NCBI GenBank assembly: GCA_002412935.1
Contig: DHWA01000010.1
Coordinates: forward strand, 1-12,659
Direction: 5' to 3'
Source: Patescibacteria group bacterium UBA5194
GTDB taxonomy: Bacteria; Patescibacteriota; Gracilibacteria; BD1-5; UBA6164
DNA: 12,659 nucleotides
Below, in pieces: positions 1 through 5,659 of this stretch (within the stretch, counting starts at the first letter, position 1; each line of letters begins with the position of its first letter). Under the pieces are notes generated by a model. The model saw nothing but the letters and a program-made list of their open reading frames with translations, had not been told where the DNA came from and ran no database searches. A program made the position numbers and the translations under genes.

Positions 1-101
1 AACTAGTATGAGCAGAACAAAAACTTAAAAATACTCAAGAAATTGGTAAAGAATTAGACGATTTATTAGATTATTTTAGAAAACTTAATTGAAAATCATA
101 G
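1..101 (+). CDS. 3' end of an unidentified gene (partial)
   Basis: An open frame enters from the left edge (first whole codon at position 3) and ends at TAG 99-101, leaving 32 visible residues. They are charged and heptad-like (for example QKLKNTQEIGKELDDLLDYF), consistent with a helical or coiled-coil C-terminus. Two TGA codons are read as Gly; in the standard code the frame would be interrupted. The family cannot be identified from this tail. A perfect palindrome with a T-rich tail follows 17 nt later and probably terminates this gene. Confidence 0.5.
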
Positions 102-105
102 TTTT

Positions 106-134
106 TTGCTTAATAATTTAAAAAATGATACAAT
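106..134 (+). promoter_or_regulatory. Possible promoter embedded in the terminator palindrome
   Basis: TTGCTT at 106-111 and TACAAT at 129-134 are separated by 17 bp, which fits a sigma70-type promoter. The -10 lies inside the palindrome at 119-156, and a transcript starting near 141 would have a leader of only about 20 nt before the ATG at 164. This is the only place a dedicated promoter for the 614-residue gene would fit, because its ATG sits just past the palindrome. Such matches are common by chance in AT-rich DNA. Confidence 0.25.
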
Positions 135-160
135 TAATTAATTGTATCATTTTTTATTTT
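119..160 (+). terminator. Palindromic rho-independent terminator
   Basis: Positions 119-156 form a perfect palindrome centred between 137 and 138 (core ATGATACAATTAA and its reverse complement), followed by a T-rich tail to 160. The right arm merges into TTTTTATTTTT as in an intrinsic terminator. The stem is AT-rich, as expected at this base composition. It ends 3 nt before the next start codon, so it could also attenuate or regulate that gene. Confidence 0.7.
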
Positions 161-163
161 TAT

Positions 164-2008
164 ATGAGTGGAGAAGTATCAAAAGAATGATTACCTCAAA
201 GTACTAATAAACTTGAAGTACTTGAAAGTAATGATATTCAGAAAAAATTAGATATAATAAATTCTACAGATTTATCAAAACTTCAATGATTTGATGGTTT
301 TATTAGTTATTTAAATCACAGAAAATTAATAAATAATAGTGATAAAGAAATTGATGCTATTTTGTTATTAATTAATAATAATAAAATAGATGATTTAATA
401 ATGTATTTTGATTTGGATGCTGGTATGTGATTTTTTAATGATAATGAATCATTTAATGAGTTTAAAAGAAATTTCAATGATGATTTAAAAAATAGTGCAG
501 TTAATCAAACAGAAACTAAAGCTGATCAAACAGAAACTAAAGCTGATCAAACAGAAACTAAAGCTAGTCAAACTGAATCAATAGATCAAAAAGAATTAGA
601 AAGAAATAAGACTACACTTGAAAAAATAAAATATGAATATAAAGAAACTATATGAATACTAGAAAAACATTCAACAAATAATCCTGAATTAAAGGAAATT
701 ATCAGTGAGATTATTAATGCAGAAAAATGAATTGATAGTATAGATAAGATAACATCAAAAGAAGATTTTATCCCAATAAAAGAAGTATTAAAAAAATATG
801 AACAACAAATCTTCGCTACACTACATGAAGAAGCAATTAAAACCAATAATACAAAAGATCTAAAAAAAGTTGCTCTAAATTTCAAAGAATTATGAGTAAT
901 CACTGAAGATAGATACAATGAGATATATGATTGGGCTCTAGAAATAGATAAAAAGAAAGCTCCACCGACAACTCCTACTACTCCAGAATTGACACCTTGA
1001 TATACTGCGAGATGAGATACTTTGTATAAAAAAACAGAAAATGCTAGTATAGTGATCAAAGATGGAAAAATGACATGTAAATCAAATGAATCGGGATTAA
1101 AGCTAGTAGATTATAACTCTCTTGATGAAGAGTGAAAAGCATTAGCTGATAAGATGAAATTAGACTCAGAAATAAAAGAATTAAAAAATGATTTAGGTGA
1201 TAATAAAACTAAAGAAGAGATTTTAGGTATCGTAAAAAGATTAATACAAAGTAAATCTCTAGATTCAATTGAGAAATCAGATATAGATTATATTATTTAT
1301 GATTTTTCAAAGAAATTACCTATATTTAAAGACGGTTTAGACAAAATCTGATTAAATACTAATTTAAAAAATGAAGATAAACTAAAACAAATTGTAAATA
1401 TTTTTTATCAAAATATTACTTGAAATACAAATCATAGTGAGATTGATAATCAAGATATCAGTTATATAATTTCTCAATGTGATCAAAAACTTACGGATTC
1501 AAACAATGAAACAAATGATTTATTAAAACAAAAAGAAACAAAGTTACAAGAATTATTGAAAAAATACCCAAACCTAGACGAAAAAACCATCCAAGAAAAA
1601 ATCAAATCCCAAGAAACAAGGATGCAAGATACAGTCAAATTTTGTGATAAATTCTGACTTAGTGCTTTAGGACATATCTCATACATTAAGAAATTCACAA
1701 GAGAAATAAACAAACAAGAAGTGATAAATCCAATCGCAGATGATCTATGAACTTGATTAGAATTTAAAAAATGACAAAAAAAGTATTGTAAATATTTGGC
1801 TATATTGTGCGGGAAACAAGAAACAGATTTGTTTAAACCTGATGATAATGGAAATTGGGCAGGGTTGAATTATGAAACAACTAAGGATGATATAGAAAAT
1901 CTTTTAAAAAATAACAAGGTTTTGAGTTTCAACTGAGAATTAAAAACATTAAAGATGCAAGAGTTGATAGAAGAATGAGAAAAAGTAGATTGAATGGATT
2001 ATATATAG
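164..2008 (+). CDS. Hypothetical protein, 614 aa, hydrophilic, with heptapeptide repeats
   Basis: The frame runs from ATG 164 to TAG 2006-2008 with TGA read as Gly throughout. I do not recognise the family. The protein is strongly charged (Lys/Glu/Asp/Asn-rich) and shows no signal peptide or membrane segment. Residues 114-141 hold three near-identical 7-residue repeats (N/D-QTETKA) and a degenerate fourth. A Pro/Thr-rich linker (PPTTPTTPELTP) near residues 267-278 divides it into two parts. Residues around 440-485 look like coiled coil (KQKETKLQELLKKYPNLDEK). Several Cys occur in the C-terminal third (FCDKFG, YCKYLAILCGK). No Shine-Dalgarno sequence is seen. An internal ATG near 401 is a possible but less likely start. 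A weak hairpin with a T-tract follows the stop. It may be a lineage-specific cytoplasmic or structural protein; function unknown. Confidence 0.8.
503..586 (+). repeat. 21-bp in-frame tandem repeat (QTETKA units)
   Basis: The 21-bp units start at 503, 524, 545 and 566. The first three encode N/D-Q-T-E-T-K-A and differ only at the first codon or so; the fourth is diverged (SQTESID). Because the unit is a multiple of 3, copy-number change by slippage would preserve the frame. It lies in a hydrophilic, probably unstructured segment of the 614-residue protein. Confidence 0.85.
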
Positions 2009-2031
2009 ATTGTTGAGAGATAAAATTGTTT

Positions 2032-2061
2032 GTCAAAGGAAAAATTTTGACTTATTTTTTT
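2032..2061 (+). terminator. Weak hairpin with T-tract after the 614-aa gene
   Basis: GTCAAA (2032-2037) pairs with TTTGAC (2046-2051) and is followed by TTATTTTTTT, the form of a short intrinsic terminator 23 nt after the stop. Its right arm overlaps the candidate -35 box of the next promoter (TTGACT 2047-2052), so termination and initiation signals seem to share sequence. Confidence 0.4.
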
Positions 2062-2073
2062 AAAAGCTATAAT
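2047..2073 (+). promoter_or_regulatory. Candidate promoter of the small TA-like pair
   Basis: TTGACT (2047-2052) and a perfect TATAAT (2068-2073) are 15 bp apart, shorter than the optimal 17. Transcription would start about 30 nt before the ATG at 2109. The good -10 box and position upstream of a two-gene unit support it; the short spacer and AT-rich background weaken it. Confidence 0.45.
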
Positions 2074-2108
2074 AAATAAAAATAATTTATATATTAATTT
2101 TGACTTAT

Positions 2109-2264
2109 ATGGTTATTATAAAAAATTGAAATAAATATTATACTTTGGAAGAATCAATAAAAATAAGTGATAAACATATAATGAAAAGAGCTGATGAGTT
2201 AGTGATAGATCTTAAAAATGCAAGAAAACTAGAAATAAATTCTAAAGAAAAAAATTATGTATAG
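2109..2264 (+). CDS. Small protein, probable antitoxin (51 aa)
   Basis: ATG 2109 to TAG 2262-2264 encodes 51 residues, including EESIKISDKHIMKRADELV. It overlaps the next gene by 8 nt (2257-2264), which implies translational coupling. The protein is short, highly charged and predicted mostly helical. The next gene has the look of a RelE/ParE-superfamily toxin, and small charged antitoxins usually precede such toxins, so an antitoxin role is inferred from context. I do not recognise its own sequence family. A candidate promoter lies at 2047-2073. Confidence 0.5.
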
Positions 2265-2592
2265 TATTGTTTTTTGAGAAAAAGTTCATGTAGTAGTTCA
2301 TAGATTTATAGATTCTTATAAAAATAGTTTTTTAAAAATTTTCACAGATACTTGAATTTACTATGAAAATCAAATAAGAGAATCATATATTGAATGATCT
2401 AAGAAATTTCAAAGAGATATTTATAATTCTATAGAAGACCATTTAAAAAAAGATCTTATTTGAAAAAAAGTTTTAGAGAATTGATTTTCTACTATGATTT
2501 TAGTTTGAAATTATAGATTATTAATAGAATTTAGAGAAGATATATATGAAAAAATAAGATTTATAAATAATTTAGAAATTTATAAAAAATAG
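2257..2592 (+). CDS. Probable RelE/ParE-superfamily toxin (111 aa)
   Basis: ATG 2257 to TAG 2590-2592 encodes 111 residues, with TGA as Gly in several places. The C-terminal third (VGNYRLLIEF then EKIRFINNLEIYKK) follows the closing strands of RelE/ParE-fold toxins, where a 'gnyRl...' strand is followed by 'i..i..r..vYk'. The middle is helical (YNSIEDHLKKDLIGKKVLENG). Length is close to the 85-110 residues usual in the family. It is coupled by overlap to the 51-residue ORF, the usual antitoxin-toxin order. RelE proteins cleave ribosome-bound mRNA and ParE proteins poison gyrase; the sequence does not show which applies. The assignment rests on fold pattern and context, so it is moderate. Confidence 0.5.
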
Positions 2593-2603
2593 AGAAAAAA
2601 TAT

Positions 2604-2637
2604 AATATTAAAATCAGGCACTTTGAGTATAATTTTA
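2604..2637 (+). repeat. 34-bp direct repeat, copy 1 (promoter-like, before Nudix gene)
   Basis: This 34-bp stretch matches 4491-4524 at 33 of 34 positions (C at 2619, T at 4506). It contains TCAGGCACTTTGAGTATAAT, with a perfect -10-like TATAAT at 2628-2633. A weak -35 (ATATTA, 2605-2610) lies 17 bp upstream. The Nudix ATG follows the TATAAT by 15 nt, so this copy may be that gene's promoter, giving an almost leaderless mRNA. Confidence 0.8.
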
Positions 2638-2648
2638 TTAATTTTTAT

Positions 2649-3059
2649 ATGAATAACATTGAAAATGGCTGGTACAGAATAAGTGCTAAAGCTCTAATAT
2701 ATAATGAAAAATGAGAAATCTTATTGTGCAAAGAAAATAACTGAGTATGGGATATCCCTTGAGGATGACTTGATCGCTGAGAAAATCCTTTAGAATGCAT
2801 AAAAAGAGAAATAAAGGAAGAAATGTGATTAGAAATAATTTCAATTGAAAATACTCCAAAATATTTTATAACTGCTCATAAACCGGAAAGTAAGACAAGA
2901 CCATGGATAGCAAATATATGTTATGTTGTAAAAGTTAAGGATTTAAATTTCATACCAAGTAATGAATGTACTGAAATATGATTTTTTTCTCCAAATGATA
3001 TAAAAAATTTAAAAACTATTGTAAATGTACTTGAATTATCTAAACAAATGTTAATATAA
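2649..3059 (+). CDS. Nudix hydrolase (136 aa)
   Basis: ATG 2649 to TAA 3057-3059 encodes 136 residues, a normal size for a single Nudix domain. The Nudix box GX5EX7REUXEEXGU is complete at residues 39-61: Gly39, Glu45, then R53-E54-I-K-E57-E58-M-G60-L. The metal-binding glutamates are therefore present. Upstream, residues 34-38 (WDIPG) form the typical strand entering the box. Family members hydrolyse nucleoside diphosphate-linked compounds (damaged dNTPs, ADP-ribose, capped RNA); the substrate cannot be read from the sequence. Seven of the nine glycines are encoded by TGA, including those in PGGG and EEMG, which is direct evidence for code 25. It is followed by a 19-bp inverted repeat and the ATPase gene. 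Confidence 0.9.
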
Positions 3060-3092
3060 AAAAATTATGATAATATTTATGTTTAAAATAAT

Positions 3093-3140
3093 AATTTACT
3101 GTTAAATTTTAATAAAAATAATAAAATTTAACAGTAAATT
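3093..3140. repeat. Perfect 19-bp inverted repeat between Nudix and ATPase genes
   Basis: Positions 3093-3111 (AATTTACTGTTAAATTTTA) pair perfectly with 3122-3140 around a 10-nt loop. There is no T-run directly after it on the plus strand, so it is not a classic terminator for the Nudix gene. The right arm ends on the first base of the candidate -35 box of the ATPase promoter, so it could be an operator as well as a hairpin. Confidence 0.75.
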
Positions 3141-3167
3141 TGCAAAAAATCATAAAAAATATATAAT
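3140..3167 (+). promoter_or_regulatory. Candidate promoter of the DUF4143 ATPase
   Basis: TTGCAA (3140-3145) and TATAAT (3162-3167) are spaced by 16 bp, and the ATG at 3194 lies 26 nt past the -10. A second TATAAT overlaps at 3167-3172. The -35 abuts the preceding 19-bp inverted repeat, suggesting possible control by a DNA-binding protein. The AT-rich background lowers confidence. Confidence 0.45.
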
Positions 3168-3193
3168 ATAATTAATATTAATTAAAAAATTTT

Positions 3194-4459
3194 ATGATTT
3201 TCAAAAGACAAAAATATCTTAGTCAGATATATGATTATTTGCAAACTGAAAAATTAATTATATTATATTGAGCTAGGCAAGTATGAAAGACAACTTTATT
3301 AAAAATTATTATAAATGATGATAGTTTAAAAAATAAAAAAAAATACATTAATTTTGATGATATATATGACCAAAATTTTAAAACAAAAGATGAATTTATA
3401 AAATATATTTCATTTAGTTACTGAGTAGATTTTTTCAATGAATGAATTTTATTTTTAGATGAAATTCAAACAATTTCAAATATCGAACAAATTTTAAAAT
3501 CACTTTATGATGATGATACTATAAAAATAAAAATTATTGCAACTTGAAGTTGACTTTGGCAAATTTCAAAACTCGGAAGTTCATTGGTTTGAAGAGTAAA
3601 ACAAATTTGGGTTTATCCATTTAGTTTTTATGAATTTCTTGAATATAAAAATGAATTTGATATAAAATATTTATCGTTTGAAAAATATGAAGAATTTATG
3701 TTTGAAAAAATCAAATCATTACTTTTAGAATATTATTTATTTTGATGATATCCAGCTGTAATCAATGAGAAAACTAAAGAAAATAAAATTCTAAAATTAT
3801 CAGAAATTATTGATATTTATTTAAAAAAAGATGTGCAATTTTTTCTAACTTGAAATGAAATTATTAATTTTAGAAAAATGTTTAGTTTTTTATCAAATAA
3901 TATTTCATCACTTTTAAATATAAATGAATTATCAAGCTATTTAGCTATTTCAAGAGATAAAGTAGAATATTATTTAGAAATTTTAGAAAAAAGCTTTTTA
4001 TTACACAAAGTTTATCCATTTTATTCAAACTCAAGAAAAGAATATTCAAAACAACCAGAATTTTTTTTAAGTGATTTGGGAATAATTAATTATTTTAAAA
4101 ATGATTTTTCAAAAATAGATTTTACTTGAGAGAGTATTGAAAATTTTGTATATTTAGAATTACTTAAAAATAAAGAATTATTTTCTGATGAAATAAAAAC
4201 TTACAATAAAATTAATTGAAGTGAAATTGATTTTATTTATTGTTATAAAAAATGATGAATAATTCCTATAGAATCAAAATTAAAAAATAATGATGTAATT
4301 CCAAAGATATTTAATTCTTTTAATGAAGATTATAATAAACAAATAAATTTTTTTATTAGAACATCCACTTCATATATTTCTAATAGAACAGTTGGAGATT
4401 ATGATGTAAAAATAATACCATTTTGGATGGTGGGACAAGTAATCCAAAAAAACAACTAA
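3194..4459 (+). CDS. AAA-family ATPase with C-terminal DUF4143 domain (421 aa)
   Basis: ATG 3194 to TAA 4457-4459 encodes 421 residues, typical for AAA_14 + DUF4143 proteins. Walker A is residues 26-34 (GARQVGKTT, both glycines TGA). Walker B ends in LDEIQ with D89-E90. The family block near residues 116-150 is ATGSG...SLVGRV...YPFSFYEFLEY. A winged-helix-like region (ELSSYLAISRDKVEYYLEIL) lies near residues 240-270. The C-terminus carries a PD-(D/E)XK-like pattern: D346 in GSEIDF, then E360-S-K362. Proteins of this family are widespread in bacteria and archaea and mostly uncharacterised; a role in DNA transactions or NTP-driven switching is inferred only. It sits in a block with toxin-antitoxin-like genes and is followed, without an obvious terminator, by the second copy of the 34-bp repeat. 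Confidence 0.92.
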
Positions 4460-4490
4460 AAATGGATAATAAAGTTATGTAATAAAAAAT

Positions 4491-4524
4491 AATATTAAAA
4501 TCAGGTACTTTGAGTATAATTTTA
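4491..4524 (+). repeat. 34-bp direct repeat, copy 2 (orphan promoter-like)
   Basis: This copy matches 2604-2637 at 33 of 34 positions, including the TATAAT (4515-4520). Unlike copy 1 there is no plus-strand gene after it: the next gene is hicA, convergent on the minus strand. The rest of the 116-bp intergenic segment (4460-4575) is AT-rich, apart from a short CCGG-ACTAGT patch near 4545, and shows no clear terminator. Confidence 0.75.
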
Positions 4525-4575
4525 CTTTTTTTATAAATTTTTAACCGGATACTAGTGTTTTGATATATAAAAAAA

Positions 4576-4800
4576 TTATAAATCCATAAATAAATTTTTA
4601 TCTATTCATAATTCCTGACATATTTTTGCTACAATTGGTTTTCACAAATCTTTTCATGAATGAATGTTTGGAATAGTAATTTTGAAGTTTGAATTATTTT
4701 TCATATATTGATGCTTTCATCATATAAAAGGTCATTTGAAACATAGTTTTTTTAATTTTAAAATTAGTGATTTTCTTGAAATAGGCTTTAAATCTCACAT
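4576..4800 (-). CDS. hicA: HicA-family mRNA interferase toxin (74 aa)
   Basis: On the minus strand, ATG 4800-4798 to TAA 4578-4576 encodes 74 residues, a normal HicA length. The domain starts with LKPISRKSLILKLKKL, continues with FKGPFIGGKHQYMKN at residues 21-35, and ends with the strand ITIPNIHSG and the helix PIVAKICQELGI. The conserved catalytic histidine of the HicA double-stranded RNA-binding-like fold is His30, in GGKH, where both glycines are TGA codons. HicA toxins cleave mRNA and are neutralised by HicB. The gene lies 1 nt from the upstream hicB-like stop codon, indicating one transcript and coupling. The order hicB-hicA is a known variant of the usual hicA-hicB. Confidence 0.88.
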
Positions 4801-4801
4801 A

Positions 4802-5008
4802 TTATAAATTATAAGTATCTAAATATCATGAAATAAGCTCAAGTAAAGCTAATTCTTTTGTTTTTCATTGTCAATAAAATCAATCTAATCAATTAAAAAA
4901 CACACAATATTCTGATACCTCCTCATCATATTCAAAATAAGTTATGTCACCTACAGATTTAATAAGTTTTTCTCTAATTATGTTGTTTGAATCTATTATT
5001 GCTTTCAT
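4802..5008 (-). CDS. hicB: HicB-like antitoxin (68 aa)
   Basis: On the minus strand, ATG 5008-5006 to TAA 4804-4802 encodes 68 residues, directly upstream of hicA with a 1-nt gap. The C-terminal half (VFFNGLDGFYGQGKTKELAL) resembles the HicB core, where a 'v.fpdl.G..tqG.t..eA' strand-helix is followed by an amphipathic helix (here LALLELISGYLDTY). No separate C-terminal DNA-binding domain is visible, so it is a short form; autoregulation would then need another factor. The assignment is strengthened by the clear hicA partner. It lies 24 nt after the decayed toxin gene and may share its promoter near 5507-5533. Confidence 0.72.
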
Positions 5009-5032
5009 AAATTTAAAATTAATTATTATTAT

Positions 5033-5279
5033 TTATTGGTGATTATCTATATTAAAGACTATAAGAGTATTTCAATCAAGTCTACATAATGCTCTAAACT
5101 GTTTATTTATTCTAAAATAAATAATTTGATCTTTTTTTTGTTCTTTATATCGTTTTATTTCAAGTATAGTTTCAATTAAGTATATTTACTTTAGATTTTT
5201 TATATTGCTCAAATATGTTTCTTTTTTCTAAGAATTCAAGTATATAATCTTTTTCTAAAATTTGTTTAATATTAAACAT
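5033..5279 (-). pseudogene. Frameshifted RelE/HigB-like toxin
   Basis: On the minus strand, ATG 5279-5277 opens a frame (MFNIKQILEKDYILEFLEKR...) that runs off into a premature TAA. The rest of a RelE/HigB-type toxin continues in the +1 frame: IYFRINKQFRALCRL, then LIVFNIDNHQ and TAA at 5035-5033. This matches the family end 'i.i.dqwRi.fr...g....v.ivDyH'. The total of 247 nt is one base over a multiple of 3, so a single extra base near 5180-5186 explains the break. The +1 frame has a TAA just upstream, so the C-terminal part has no start of its own. The toxin is probably inactive, unless this is a sequencing or assembly error. The intact antitoxin-like ORF is 5 nt upstream. Confidence 0.75.
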
Positions 5280-5284
5280 AGAAT

Positions 5285-5476
5285 TTATATATTTATTAAA
5301 TTTGTTTTATTTTTTGATTCTTTATATAACTCAATACTTGTTTTACTTAAATCTTTTTCATCTACAAATCATATTTCAGTTATAAGTTGATTATCAATCA
5401 TATATAAGTACATATCTTTTAAATCAATAAAATGAGATTTTATATTGATTTCTTTTTCAAAAGTTATAGTTGTCAT
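5285..5476 (-). CDS. Antitoxin-like small protein (63 aa), partner of the broken toxin
   Basis: On the minus strand, ATG 5476-5474 to TAA 5287-5285 encodes 63 residues beginning MTTITFEKEINIKSHFIDL. It precedes the RelE/HigB-like frame by 5 nt, the usual antitoxin-toxin order for RelBE/ParDE-type modules. It is acidic and Lys-rich with a predicted N-terminal strand and a long helix, which fits an antitoxin with a DNA-binding start and a toxin-wrapping tail. I do not recognise a named family. It may persist after loss of the toxin, or act on related toxins elsewhere. A candidate promoter lies at 5507-5533. Confidence 0.55.
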
Positions 5477-5506
5477 AAATAGAAAAATTAATTTTAATTA
5501 CAATTA

Positions 5507-5533
5507 ATTATATTATTTATTTTTAAAATGCAA
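5507..5533 (-). promoter_or_regulatory. Candidate promoter of the antitoxin/hicBA cluster
   Basis: Read on the minus strand, TTGCAT (5533-5528) is followed after 15 bp by TATAAT (5512-5507), 30 nt before the ATG at 5476. It would drive the antitoxin-like gene, the broken toxin, hicB and hicA as one transcript. The short spacer keeps this tentative. Confidence 0.35.
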
Positions 5534-5597
5534 ATTATAAAAATCTTGAAATTATAGATAGAATAATACATTACTTCCAAAACCCCCCATCAAAAAT

Positions 5598-5626
5598 TTG
5601 ACAAATACTTAATATATGTGTATAAT
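5598..5626 (+). promoter_or_regulatory. Consensus sigma70-type promoter of the large surface protein
   Basis: A perfect TTGACA (5598-5603) and a perfect TATAAT (5621-5626) are separated by exactly 17 bp, the best promoter in the window. Transcription should start near 5633, leaving a 25-30-nt leader before ATG 5660. A C-run (CCCCCC near 5583-5588) sits just upstream of the -35. The match predicts strong constitutive expression of the following gene. Confidence 0.8.
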
Positions 5627-5659
5627 GGAAAAGATAACTTATTTTTTAACAAAAAACAT

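Noticed and set aside
503..586. Possible CRISPR-like array
   Set aside because: The units are contiguous, in-frame coding repeats without spacers.
586..1059. 157-codon open frame on the minus strand
   Set aside because: It lies antisense to the continuous code-25 frame of the 614-residue gene and is hydrophobic low-complexity sequence typical of an antisense shadow.
1154..1351. Short plus-strand frame ending at a TGA
   Set aside because: It is an internal piece of the 614-residue gene, cut off only because TGA was treated as a stop.
3878..4129. 83-codon plus-strand frame
   Set aside because: It is an in-frame internal segment of the DUF4143 ATPase; the ending TGA is glycine.
2604..4524. 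Insertion sequence bounded by direct repeats
   Set aside because: No transposase, terminal inverted repeats or target duplication were seen; the enclosed genes are a Nudix hydrolase and an ATPase.
5180..5186. Programmed ribosomal frameshift in the RelE/HigB-like gene
   Set aside because: There is no convincing slippery heptamer or downstream stimulatory structure; a one-base insertion is simpler.
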